From contig SZOR01000034.1 in the NCBI GenBank assembly GCA_030263275.1, forward strand, positions 1-33,979: DNA of 33,979 bases, written 5' to 3'. Origin of the DNA: DSNY01 sp016861185 (lineage in GTDB: Bacteria > Pseudomonadota > Gammaproteobacteria > Burkholderiales > Burkholderiaceae_F). The translations under genes were made by a program, and so were the position numbers. Positions within the stretch are counted from its first letter, which is position 1; each line of letters begins with the position of its first letter. Shown here one piece after another: positions 1-7,562 of the stretch. The notes under the pieces are model-generated. The model was not told where the DNA came from, did not search any database, and was given only the letters and a program-made list of their open reading frames with translations.

Positions 1-2
1 CG

Positions 3-281
3 TCGGCCGCCCCGCCGGCGGCGCCGGCGCCGCCTGCAGCGGCCGCCGCCGCACCGGTAGACGCTCTGCCGCCGACGCCGGCCCCCCAGCCCGTGGCGCC
101 GCCTCCGCCTGCAAGCGCAAGCAAGACGGCGCCGCGCGAACGACGCGAGACGGCTCCGCGCGGCACCGAGCGCGCCGCCGTCGTTCCGGCCGCGCCCTCT
201 TCACCGGCGCTGCGCGAGTGCACCCCGGCCGTCGCGGCGCTGGGCTTGTGTACACCCGAACCCAAACCGGAAGGAAACTGA
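3..281 (+). CDS. C-terminal end of a Pro/Ala-rich protein (partial)
   Basis: The frame is open from the left edge and ends with TGA at 279-281, so only the last 92 residues are visible. The first two thirds are almost entirely proline and alanine with a few charged residues, which suggests a disordered linker. The end is different: it carries CTPAVAALGLC and then a short Pro/Glu/Lys tail. The same pattern, CT-x5-LGLC, ends the next protein at its last 12 residues. The stop lies only 5 bases before the next ATG, so the two are probably co-transcribed. No domain is visible and I do not assign a function; a kinase or an envelope protein with a disordered tail would both fit. An internal ATG at 93 exists but nothing suggests it is used. 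Confidence 0.55.
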   Translation, partial: SAAPPAAPAPPAAAAAAPVDALPPTPAPQPVAPPPPASASKTAPRERRETAPRGTERAAVVPAAPSSPALRECTPAVAALGLCTPEPKPEGN

Positions 282-286
282 AACCC

Positions 287-1333
287 ATGCTCCGCACGCT
301 GTGCAACGCCGCCTTCTTCGCCGGAACGATCGTCCTGGTCCACGGCATCGCATCGGCGGGGACGCCGTACAAGATCGTCACCGCCTCCGAGCGCGGAACC
401 TACATCCAGATCGGTCGCGATCTCGCCAAGTACGTCGCACCCGCGGCCGACATCGATCTGGAGGTGCTGCCCTCGGCCGGCTCATCGGAGAACGTGCAGC
501 GGCTGCGCTTCGAGCCGGGCGTGAAGTTCGCGCTGGTGCAGTCCGACGTGTACCAGGCCTACATCAACCAGGGCGCGAGCGGCCACGCGGAAGCGGCGCG
601 CATCATCCGCCCGCTGCGCGTGATCCTGCCGCTGTACAACGAGGAGATCTATTTCATCGCGCGCGCCGACGCGCCGTACACGTTCGTCCACGAGATCCGC
701 GACGCGAAGATCAACGTCGGCCTGCTGCGCAGCGGCACCGCGATGTCGGCGACGACGCTGTACCGGCTGATGTTCGATCGTCCGCTGCCGGACGCCAACA
801 TCTCGTTCCTGTCCAACGAGGAGGCGCTCGTCCGGCTCGTCACCGACAAGTCGATCGACGTGGTCGTGGTCGTGGCGGGGCAACCCGCGAAGCTGCTGAC
901 GGACATGAAGCCCGAGGCGCGCGCGCTGATCAAGCTGCTGAAGCTCGATCCCAAGCATCCGGCGAGCCAGGCCGCGCTGAAGACCTATTTCCCGACGAGC
1001 GTGCGCGCCTCGCTGCACCCCAACCTTCTGACCGAAGACGTGCCCGGCCTCGCCGTGAAGGCCTTTCTCGTCACCTACGACTACAACCAGACGGCCACGC
1101 AGGCGCGGCTCGCGCGCTTTGCCCGTTCGCTGTGCGAGAACTTCGGCACGCTGCAGGCCGAGGGGCATCCGAAGTGGAAGGAAGTCGAGCTGGCGATGCC
1201 CGAACTGGGCCGCGGCTGGGCCTACTTCCCGCCGATCGCGCGCGAGTTCGAACGCTGCCTCGCCGCGCGCGCGCAGCCTGCAAAGGCGAAGTCCTGCACC
1301 ACCGAGCAGAAGATCCTGGGCCTGTGCGAGTAG
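287..1333 (+). CDS. TAXI family TRAP transporter solute-binding subunit
   Basis: A periplasmic solute-binding protein of the TAXI (TRAP-associated extracytoplasmic immunogenic) family, 348 residues. I chose the ATG at 287 because AAGGA at 271-275 sits 11 bases before it and it begins a signal peptide: Met-Leu-Arg, a hydrophobic stretch, then a cleavage-like IASA-GTP near residue 22. The mature start, TPYKIVTASERGTYIQIGRDLAKYV (quoted in part), is the family's typical opening, followed by the QSDVYQAY segment and a RSGTAMSATTLYRLMF region. TAXI proteins normally deliver ligands such as glutamate-like acids to a fused TRAP membrane protein, but no TRAP permease gene lies in this window, so the ligand and partner are unknown. 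The tail SCTTEQKILGLCE matches the CT-x5-LGLC end of the upstream protein, which is unusual for this family and suggests a shared partner or a redox role. Confidence 0.85.
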   Translation: MLRTLCNAAFFAGTIVLVHGIASAGTPYKIVTASERGTYIQIGRDLAKYVAPAADIDLEVLPSAGSSENVQRLRFEPGVKFALVQSDVYQAYINQGASGHAEAARIIRPLRVILPLYNEEIYFIARADAPYTFVHEIRDAKINVGLLRSGTAMSATTLYRLMFDRPLPDANISFLSNEEALVRLVTDKSIDVVVVVAGQPAKLLTDMKPEARALIKLLKLDPKHPASQAALKTYFPTSVRASLHPNLLTEDVPGLAVKAFLVTYDYNQTATQARLARFARSLCENFGTLQAEGHPKWKEVELAMPELGRGWAYFPPIAREFERCLAARAQPAKAKSCTTEQKILGLCE

Positions 1334-1406
1334 CGCCGCGTCCGTAGCCGCGGGCCGTTCCGCGCGGTCCCTCGAGCGAACGCGCGCGACCGGCGAGGGC
1401 GCCCGC

Positions 1407-1889
1407 TCAGCCGAGCGCCTTTTCGATGTCGGCGGCGATCTCTTCCGGCTTCGTCGTGGGCGCGTAGCGCTCGATCACCTTGCCGTCCTTGCCGATCAGG
1501 AACTTGGTGAAGTTCCATTTGATCGCTTCCGAGCCCAGCAGTCCGGGCTTGGCCGACGTCAGGTGCCTGTACAGCGGATGCGCGTCGTCGCCGTTGACGT
1601 CGATCTTGGCGAAGAGCGGGAAGGTGACGCCGTAGTTCATCTCGCAGAACTCGGCGATCTCGGTTTCCGGACCCGGCTCCTGCGCGCCGAACTGGTTGCA
1701 CGGGAAACCCAGCACGGCGAAGCCGCGCTTGGCGAACCGCTGGTGCAGCGTCTCGAGTCCCTTGTACTGCGGCGTGAAGCCGCAATGGCTCGCGGTGTTG
1801 ACGATCAGCAGCACCTTGCCCTTGAAGTCGGCCAGCTTCTTCGACTTGCCGTCGATGGTCTTGGCCGAGAAATCGTAGACGGTCGGCAT
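1407..1889 (-). CDS. gpx: Glutathione peroxidase family (probably thioredoxin-dependent)
   Basis: A 160-residue thiol peroxidase that reduces hydrogen or organic peroxides in the cytoplasm. The catalytic set is complete: Cys36 in NTASHCGFTPQY (Cys in place of selenocysteine), Gln70 in CNQFGAQEPG, and Trp125-Asn126 in KWNFTKF. Cys82 in EFCEMNYGVTFPLF is at the place of the resolving cysteine of yeast Gpx3 (Cys36/Cys82), so thioredoxin is a more likely reductant than glutathione; that is inference from the family. The length is normal. The gene follows osmC on the same strand with a 34-base gap, forming a peroxide-defence pair. I see no good ribosome site before the ATG, so translation may depend on readthrough from osmC. 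Confidence 0.93.
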   Translation of the reverse strand: MPTVYDFSAKTIDGKSKKLADFKGKVLLIVNTASHCGFTPQYKGLETLHQRFAKRGFAVLGFPCNQFGAQEPGPETEIAEFCEMNYGVTFPLFAKIDVNGDDAHPLYRHLTSAKPGLLGSEAIKWNFTKFLIGKDGKVIERYAPTTKPEEIAADIEKALG

Positions 1890-1923
1890 TCGAGTCGGGG
1901 GGCGGTAGTAGGGAGTCGGCAGC

Positions 1924-2343
1924 TCAGGCGGCGAGCCTTGCGTTCAGCACGATACGCGCTCCTGCGAGCGCTCTCGATACGGGGCAGCCCTGCTTCGCCG
2001 CCTCCGCGTGCTGCTGGAAGTCCGCGGCCGCCAGCCCCGGCACTTCGGCTTCGGTCGTCAGCTCGATCAGGTCGATCGCGGGTCCGTCGCCGAGATGGAC
2101 CGCGGCTGTCGTGTGGATTCGCTTCGGCGTGAAGCCCGCCTTCGTCAGCAGCGCCGACAGGAACATCGAATAGCAGCCCGCGTGGGCGGCGCCGATCAGT
2201 TCCTCCGGATTGGTGCCCGGCCCGGACTCGAAGCGCGACGCGAAGGTGAACGGCCCTTGGTAGGCTCCGCTGCCGAGCCGCATCGTTCCGGCCCCTTCCT
2301 TGAGCGTGCCTTTCCATTCGGCTGACGACGTGCGAACGGTCAT
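1924..2343 (-). CDS. osmC: OsmC family peroxiredoxin
   Basis: A 139-residue OsmC/Ohr-type protein that reduces organic hydroperoxides with two conserved cysteines. Both are visible: one in AAHAGCYSMF (central helix) and one in KQGCPVSRAL. The opening MTVRTSSAEWKGTLKEGAG and the LGSGAYQGPFTF strand are typical of true OsmC rather than Ohr. The frame stays open upstream to 2418, but I chose the ATG at 2341-2343 because a perfect AAGGAGG (2349-2355) lies 5 bases before it. The gene leads a two-gene unit with gpx. The 141 bases between it and pilU show no clear promoter to me. Confidence 0.93.
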   Translation of the reverse strand: MTVRTSSAEWKGTLKEGAGTMRLGSGAYQGPFTFASRFESGPGTNPEELIGAAHAGCYSMFLSALLTKAGFTPKRIHTTAAVHLGDGPAIDLIELTTEAEVPGLAAADFQQHAEAAKQGCPVSRALAGARIVLNARLAA

Positions 2344-2484
2344 GGTGTCCTCCTTGCGAGAGCGGCAAGGCGCCATGGTAGTACGCCCAGGACTTGGCGC
2401 GCCGCGGCAAGCGCGCACGCGGCCAGCAAACCCCGCGCCGTGAACCGGCGGGCCAGGACGAGCGAACGTGGCGTTCCGCGGCGC

Positions 2485-3627
2485 TCAGCCCGCCAGCCCG
2501 AGATGCTCGATGCCCTTGTGGATCCCCGCCACGCCGCCGTACAGCTTGGAGTTGAGCTTGATCTGCAGCCGCAGGTCGTTGACCGAGTCGGCGTTGCGCA
2601 GCGCGTCTTCGTAGGAGATCAGTTCCTTCTCGTGCAGGTCGAACAGCGCCTGGTCGAACGTCTGCATGCCCTGCTCGCGCGAGCGCTTCATCACGTCCTT
2701 GATCTCGTGCACTTCGCCCTTGAAGATCAGGTCCGAAATCAGCGGCGAGTTCAGCATGATCTCGACCGCGGGGATGCGGCCCTTGCGGTCCTTGAACGCG
2801 ACGAGCCGCTGCGACACCATCGCGCGCAGGTTCAGCGACAGGTCCATCAGAAGCTGGCTGCGCTTGTCCTCGGGGAAGAAGTTGATCACGCGGTCGAGCG
2901 CCTGGTTGGTGCTGTTCGCGTGCAGCGTGCACATGACGAGGTGGCCCGTTTCGGCGAAGGCGATCGCGTGCTCCATCGTCTCGCGGTCGCGCACCTCGCC
3001 GATCAGGATCACGTCGGGCGCCTGCCGCAGCGTGTTCTTCAGCGCCACGCTCCAACTGTCGCAGTCCACGCCCACCTCGCGCTGCGTGATGATGCAGTTC
3101 TTGTGCGGGTGGACGTATTCGATCGGGTCTTCGATCGTGATGATGTGGCCCTGGCTGTTCTCGTTGCGGTAGCCGACCATCGCCGCGAGCGTGGTCGACT
3201 TGCCCGAGCCGGTCGCGCCGACCACCATCACGATGCCGCGTTTGGCCATCGCCAGCTCGTTGATCAGCGACGGCAGGTTCAGCTCCTCGACCGTCGGGAT
3301 CTTGTCGGCGATCGTCCGGAAGACGATGCCGACCTTGCCCTGCTGCACGAACGCGGACACGCGAAAGCGTCCGATGCCGGTCGGGTTGATCGCGAAGTTG
3401 CACTCCTTGGTCGCCTCGAACTCGGCGGCCTGCCGGTCGTTCATGATCGAGCGGACCAGCTCGGCGGTGTGCTGCGCCGTCAGCGGCTGGTTCGACACCG
3501 GCAGCACGCGGCCGTCGAGCTTGAACGCGGGCGGAAAGTCGGCGGTGATGAACAGGTCCGAGCCCTTCTTCGTCAGCAGCAGACGAAGCAGGTCGTGGAC
3601 GAATCGTGTGGCCTGGTCGCGTTCCAT
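2485..3627 (-). CDS. pilU: Type IV pilus retraction ATPase PilU
   Basis: A 380-residue hexameric secretion-type ATPase of the PilT/PilU family, close to the usual PilU length. It works with PilT at the inner membrane to depolymerise type IV pili. Visible motifs are Walker A GATGSGKST (residues 137-145), an Asp box ITIEDPIEYVH, Walker B VILIGEVRD and a His box TGHLVMCTLHANS. The longer C-terminal tail and the divergent NSPLISDLIFKGE segment, where PilT has AIRNLIRE, separate it from PilT. It lies downstream of pilT on the same strand with a 125-base gap that holds a palindromic repeat, so it is probably expressed from the pilT transcript at a different level. No other pilus genes are in the window. 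Confidence 0.95.
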   Translation of the reverse strand: MERDQATRFVHDLLRLLLTKKGSDLFITADFPPAFKLDGRVLPVSNQPLTAQHTAELVRSIMNDRQAAEFEATKECNFAINPTGIGRFRVSAFVQQGKVGIVFRTIADKIPTVEELNLPSLINELAMAKRGIVMVVGATGSGKSTTLAAMVGYRNENSQGHIITIEDPIEYVHPHKNCIITQREVGVDCDSWSVALKNTLRQAPDVILIGEVRDRETMEHAIAFAETGHLVMCTLHANSTNQALDRVINFFPEDKRSQLLMDLSLNLRAMVSQRLVAFKDRKGRIPAVEIMLNSPLISDLIFKGEVHEIKDVMKRSREQGMQTFDQALFDLHEKELISYEDALRNADSVNDLRLQIKLNSKLYGGVAGIHKGIEHLGLAG

Positions 3628-3643
3628 ACGAACCTCATCGAGC

Positions 3644-3735
3644 GGGCGCCATCAGGCGCCCCGAGATCGACAATCTCCCCTCTCCCACCGGGAAAGGGGC
3701 CGGGGGTGAGGGCTGCAGCGCGCCATCAGGCGCGC
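3644..3735. repeat. Composite palindromic element between pilT and pilU
   Basis: Three inverted repeats lie in 92 bases. Two outer hairpins share the loop ATCA: arms 3644-3650/3655-3661 and 3718-3724/3729-3735, both 7-bp perfect stems around GCC-ATCA-GGC. Between them is a CCCCTCTCCC / GGGAAAGGGG hairpin (3677-3686/3690-3699, one mismatch) followed by GGGGGTGAGGG. CCCTCTCCC...GGGTGAGGG-like intergenic palindromes are widespread in GC-rich proteobacteria, so this is probably a dispersed repeat rather than a gene-specific signal. In the pilT transcript it could shield the pilT end from exonucleases or dampen pilU expression. Confidence 0.75.
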
Positions 3736-3752
3736 GGGCGGGCGCGGACGAC

Positions 3753-4796
3753 TCACCCGACAAAACTCTCCGGCGACTTCGCATAGGTGCGCGCCTCGGC
3801 CGCCGAAACGATGTTGCGCCGGACCAGGTCCATCAGCGTCTGGTCGAGCGTCTGCATGCCGAACTGGCTGCCGGTCTGGATCATCGAGTACATCTGCGCG
3901 ACCTTGTTCTCGCGGATCAGATTGCGGATCGCCGGCGTGCCGACCATGATCTCGTGCGCCGCGACGCGGCCGCTGCCGTCCTTGATCTTCAGCAGCGCCT
4001 GCGAGATCACCGCAACCAGCGACTCCGACAGCATCGCACGCACCATCTCCTTCTCGGCGGCCGGAAACACGTCGACCACGCGGTCGATCGTCTTCGCGGC
4101 GCTGGAAGTGTGCAGCGTGCCGAACACCAGGTGGCCGGTTTCCGCTGCGGTCAACGCGAGCCGGATCGTCTCCAGGTCGCGCAGCTCGCCGACCAGCACG
4201 ACGTCCGGGTCCTCGCGCAGCGCGCTGCGCAGCGCGTTGGCGAAGGACAGCGTGTGCGGCCCGACCTCGCGCTGGTTGATGACGCACTTGCGCGACTCGT
4301 GCACGAACTCGATCGGATCCTCGATCGTCAGCACGTGGCCGTACAGGTTGTTGTTGACGTGATCGACCATCGCCGCGAGCGTGGTCGACTTGCCCGACCC
4401 GGTCGGCCCGGTCACCAGCACCAGCCCGCGCGGCTTCAGCGAGAAGTCGGCGAACACGCGCGGGCACTGCAGCTCCTCCAGCGACAGCACGCGCGAAGGG
4501 ATGGTCCGCAGCACCGCGGCGGCGCCGCGGTCCTGGTTGAACGCGTTGACGCGGAAGCGCGCCAGCCCCGGCAGGTCGAACGAGAAGTCGCACTCCAGAT
4601 GCTCGTCGAACATCTTGCGCTGTGCGTCGTTCATGATGTCGTAGATCATCGCGTGCACGTCCTTGTGTTCCAGGGGCGGCAGGTTGATGCGGCGTACGTC
4701 GCCGTGCACGCGGATCATCGGCGGCAGGCCCGCGGACAGATGCAGGTCGGACGCCTTGTTTTTGACGGAGAATGCGAGCAGTTCGGAGATGTCCAT
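3753..4796 (-). CDS. pilT: Type IV pilus twitching motility ATPase PilT
   Basis: A 347-residue retraction motor for type IV pili. I chose the ATG at 4794-4796, giving MDISELLAFSVKNKASDLHL, the usual PilT opening; an ATG 11 codons upstream adds residues not seen in the family. Motifs in order are Walker A GPTGSGKST (130-138), Asp box TIEDPIEFVH (about 158-167), Walker B VVLVGELRD (about 199-207), His box GHLVFGTLHT (221-230) and the PilT-specific AIRNLIRE (289-296), which is needed for retraction in characterised homologues. It is divergent from yggS with 165 bases between them; this pilT/yggS/proC arrangement is common in beta- and gammaproteobacteria. pilU follows on the same strand. Confidence 0.97.
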   Translation of the reverse strand: MDISELLAFSVKNKASDLHLSAGLPPMIRVHGDVRRINLPPLEHKDVHAMIYDIMNDAQRKMFDEHLECDFSFDLPGLARFRVNAFNQDRGAAAVLRTIPSRVLSLEELQCPRVFADFSLKPRGLVLVTGPTGSGKSTTLAAMVDHVNNNLYGHVLTIEDPIEFVHESRKCVINQREVGPHTLSFANALRSALREDPDVVLVGELRDLETIRLALTAAETGHLVFGTLHTSSAAKTIDRVVDVFPAAEKEMVRAMLSESLVAVISQALLKIKDGSGRVAAHEIMVGTPAIRNLIRENKVAQMYSMIQTGSQFGMQTLDQTLMDLVRRNIVSAAEARTYAKSPESFVG

Positions 4797-4961
4797 CGGC
4801 GGTGTTTCGTAGAGGATCGTTCGGACCATCGCGCCCGCTCGGCGCGACGCCCCGCTGGATCAGGCGGCTCCGTTCGGTGGAGCCACGCGCATTGTCCGGC
4901 GCTTCCCCGCCGCCCGAAACATCAGAAAAGACAAGCGTCCAGAGGGAAATTCGAAACCATT

Positions 4962-5669
4962 ATGTCCAGTTTGGACGAACCGCTGCAAGCCGCGCTCGCC
5001 CGCGTGCACGAACGGATTAGCGCCGCGGCGCGCGCCGCGGGCCGCGAGCCGAGCGAAATCGCGCTGCTGGCGGTCAGCAAGGCCTTCCCGGCCGAAGCGG
5101 TGATCGCCGCCGCGCGCGCCGGGCAGCGCCGCTTCGGCGAGAACTACGTGCAGGAAGCGGTCGAGAAGATCGCGCAAGTGCGCGATATGGCGCCCGATCT
5201 TGCGCTCGAATGGCACTTCATCGGGCCGATCCAGAGCAACAAGACGCGCGCGATCGCCGAGCGTTTCGACTGGGTCCATTCGGTCGACCGCCTGAAGATC
5301 GCACAGCGGCTGTCGCAGCAGCGCCCGCCCGACCGGCCGCCGCTCGCGGTGCTCATCCAGGTCAACGTCAGCGGCGAAGCGAGCAAGAGCGGGATCGCGC
5401 CCGCGGAAGCCTCCACGCTGGCGCATGCGGTGGCACGGCTCCCGCGCCTGCGGTTGCGCGGGCTGATGGCGATCCCGGCACCGGAGCAGGATGCGGCGCG
5501 GCAGCGCATGCCCTTCGCCCGGCTGCGCGAGTTGCTCGAAGGTCTGCAGCGCGAAGGGCTCGCCGTCGACACGCTGTCGATGGGCATGTCGGCCGACCTC
5601 GAGGCGGCGATCGCCGAGGGGGCGACGATCGTGCGGGTCGGCACGGCGATTTTCGGGGAGCGAACATGA
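4962..5669 (+). CDS. yggS: PLP-binding homeostasis protein YggS/ProY
   Basis: A 235-residue alanine-racemase-fold protein that binds pyridoxal phosphate and helps balance vitamin B6 and amino/keto acids; it is not known to catalyse a major reaction. The PLP lysine is Lys40 in LLAVSKAFP, followed by the family blocks FGENYVQEA, WHFIGPIQSNK, VNVSGEASKSG, LRGLMAIPAP and SMGMSADLEAAI. The frame is open far upstream, but the ATG at 4962 gives the normal N-terminus, with a weak AGAGGGA 14 bases before it. Its stop overlaps the next ATG (ATGA at 5666-5669). It is the first gene of a unit leading to proC, a linkage seen in many proteobacteria. Confidence 0.95.
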   Translation: MSSLDEPLQAALARVHERISAAARAAGREPSEIALLAVSKAFPAEAVIAAARAGQRRFGENYVQEAVEKIAQVRDMAPDLALEWHFIGPIQSNKTRAIAERFDWVHSVDRLKIAQRLSQQRPPDRPPLAVLIQVNVSGEASKSGIAPAEASTLAHAVARLPRLRLRGLMAIPAPEQDAARQRMPFARLRELLEGLQREGLAVDTLSMGMSADLEAAIAEGATIVRVGTAIFGERT

Positions 5670-6577
5670 ACGACGATGTCGGCCGATCGGACGCAGCGGC
5701 GGAACTCGACGAAATCGACCGGATCCACGACGACTTTCCCGCGCAGGCCGCGGATCGGCTGCGCGGGCTCGACGCGGCGGGATTGCCGGCCGGGCGTCTC
5801 GGCTCGTTCGCCTTCCTGCTGAACCATGTACTCGGCGAGAAACTCGGCGCGTGGCGCGAGGCCGCGGAGCGCATCGCCGCGCTGGCGGCGCGCGCAGACG
5901 CCCCGCTGCCCGTGCTGCGGCACTGGGCGGCGGCCGCGCTGCTCGCCGAAGACGCTGATCTGGCCGGACACGCCCAGTCGCGACTGGCCGCCGGCGCGCG
6001 GGTCGATGCCTCGATCGCCGCCGTGCTGGCGCGCGTCGGCGCGTTGAACTTCGCCGTCGACGCCGAGCGCGACGCCGGCGCATTCGCCGCGCTCGCCCGG
6101 GCGGCGCTCGACTTCCCGCCGAGCGCGCTGGACGCGGGCTTCGCGTCGGCGTTCAACAGCGTCACCGTCGCGCTGCTGGAAAAGCTCGCCGGTCGCCCGC
6201 TCGACGAAGCGCAGCGCGACGCGTTGATGCTGGGTGCGGAGGCTGCACGCGCGTTCTGGCTGCGCGCGGGTGGATGGATCGAGGACGAGCGCTCCGACTA
6301 CCTGCGCGCGAAGGTCGCGCTGCGGCTCGGCCACCCGGAAGCCGCCGCCACGGCGGCCGAACGCGGGCTTGCCGTCGTCGAGGTCAACGGCGGCGATCCG
6401 GTCGAACGCGCGTTCCTGCTGCAACCGCTTGCCGCGGCGCTCGCATCGCTGGGCAATCGCGAGCGCGCGGCGGCGCTGCGATCGGAAGCGGCCGCGCTTG
6501 CGGCGTCCTTCGACGCGAGCCTGCAGCGGCTGATCGAGCAGGATGCGGCCGAACTTTTCGCACGGGAGCACGCATGA
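5666..6577 (+). CDS. Ala-rich helical (TPR-like) protein of unknown function
   Basis: A 303-residue protein whose family I do not recognise. It starts at an ATG overlapping the yggS stop by 4 bases, with GGGGAG at 5655-5660 as a good ribosome site, and its own stop overlaps the proC start by 4 bases. It is very rich in alanine, arginine and leucine, has no signal peptide or membrane segment, and has no visible catalytic motif. The sequence is a run of amphipathic helices; the last third, around DYLRAKVALRLGHPEA and RAAALRSEAAALAASFD, looks like degenerate TPR helix pairs, so a protein-binding scaffold is plausible. The coupling on both sides suggests a role linked to PLP or proline metabolism, but this is inference only. 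Confidence 0.8.
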   Translation: MNDDVGRSDAAAELDEIDRIHDDFPAQAADRLRGLDAAGLPAGRLGSFAFLLNHVLGEKLGAWREAAERIAALAARADAPLPVLRHWAAAALLAEDADLAGHAQSRLAAGARVDASIAAVLARVGALNFAVDAERDAGAFAALARAALDFPPSALDAGFASAFNSVTVALLEKLAGRPLDEAQRDALMLGAEAARAFWLRAGGWIEDERSDYLRAKVALRLGHPEAAATAAERGLAVVEVNGGDPVERAFLLQPLAAALASLGNRERAAALRSEAAALAASFDASLQRLIEQDAAELFAREHA

Positions 6578-7392
6578 ACGAGAACGCGCGCATCGCTTTC
6601 ATCGGCGGCGGCAACATGGCGTCCGCGCTGATCGGGGGCCTGATCCGGACCGGACGCAAGCCGCAGGATCTGCTGGCGGTCGAGATCGACGCCGCGCGGC
6701 GCGAACAGCTCGCGCGCGACTTCGGCATCGCGGTCGCGCCGGCACCGGACGCGCGGCTTGCCCCGTTCGACGTGCTCGTGCTCGCGGTCAAGCCGCAGCA
6801 GATGAAGGAGGTCTGCAGCGCGCTGCGACCCTTCGTCGGGCAGCAGCTCGCGTTGTCCGTCGCCGCCGGCATCCGCATCGCCGACCTGGCCCGCTGGCTG
6901 GGCACCGACCGCATCGTGCGCTCGATGCCGAACACGCCGGCGCTGATCGGTCACGGCATCTCCGGACTCGCCGCCGGGCCGTCGGTGACGCCGGCGCAGC
7001 GCGAGCTGGCGGCACAGATCCTGCAAGCGGTCGGTGCGGTCGTCTGGTTCGACGACGAGGCGCAGCTCGACGCGGTGACCGCGATCTCCGGCAGCGGTCC
7101 CGCCTACGTCTTCTACTTCATCGAAGCGCTGATCCAGGCCGGCCGCGACATGGGCCTGTCGGAGGAGCAGTCGCGTCGCCTCGCGATCGAAACGCTGGTC
7201 GGCGCATCGCACCTGGCGGCCGAATCGGGCGAACCGCCCGAAACCCTGCGTGCGCGCGTGACGTCGAAGGGCGGAACGACCGCCGCCGCGATCGGCTCGA
7301 TGGACGCCGATCAGATCAAGGCGAAGATCGTGGCGGCCGTGCGCGCCGCGCAACGCCGCGCGGCCGAGATGGGCGACGAGTTCGGGAAGTGA
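6574..7392 (+). CDS. proC: Pyrroline-5-carboxylate reductase
   Basis: A 272-residue enzyme for the last step of proline synthesis, reducing 1-pyrroline-5-carboxylate with NAD(P)H in the cytoplasm. The N-terminal Rossmann motif is IAFIGGGNMASALIGG (residues 7-22). The conserved MPNTPALIGHGISG block is at about 118-131, the substrate-site motif SGSGPAYVFYF at 172-182, and SKGGTT at 231-236. The length is typical. GGGAG at 6563-6567 precedes the ATG, which overlaps the stop of the upstream gene (ATGA). It is the last gene of the yggS unit and converges on ubiA across a 170-base repeat-bearing gap. Confidence 0.97.
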   Translation: MNENARIAFIGGGNMASALIGGLIRTGRKPQDLLAVEIDAARREQLARDFGIAVAPAPDARLAPFDVLVLAVKPQQMKEVCSALRPFVGQQLALSVAAGIRIADLARWLGTDRIVRSMPNTPALIGHGISGLAAGPSVTPAQRELAAQILQAVGAVVWFDDEAQLDAVTAISGSGPAYVFYFIEALIQAGRDMGLSEEQSRRLAIETLVGASHLAAESGEPPETLRARVTSKGGTTAAAIGSMDADQIKAKIVAAVRAAQRRAAEMGDEFGK

Positions 7393-7400
7393 CGGCTATT

Positions 7401-7553
7401 CGGATCGCGGATTGCGGATCGCGGATTGCGCTGATCCCCGCGGTTCCGATCTTCAATCGTGCGACGCAGGCTCGGCCTGCGACGTCCAACGGAATTCACG
7501 GGCTCAGGATCGGCAACGAAGGGGCGGACCGCTGCTCGCGATCCGCGATCCGC
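7401..7553. repeat. Tandem and inverted repeats between convergent proC and ubiA
   Basis: Two exact head-to-tail copies of a 14-base unit, CGGATCGCGGATTG, occupy 7401-7414 and 7415-7428. Bases 7414-7430 recur as an inverted copy at 7537-7553 with 16 of 17 matches, so the two ends of the gap could pair. Between them, CGCAGGC-TCG-GCCTGCG (7465-7481) forms a perfect 7-bp hairpin. There is no T-run on either side, so this is not a classic intrinsic terminator, but its place between two gene ends fits a transcript-end or dispersed repeat element. Confidence 0.7.
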
Positions 7554-7562
7554 ACAGCGCCT

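Noticed and set aside
301..1347. Long plus-strand frame overlapping the TAXI gene
   Set aside because: Arg-rich, without domains; it is a frame shadow of the TAXI gene in GC-rich DNA.
4866..4884. GGCTCC...GGAGCC hairpin in the pilT/yggS gap
   Set aside because: Only 6 bp with a 7-base loop; expected often by chance at this GC content.
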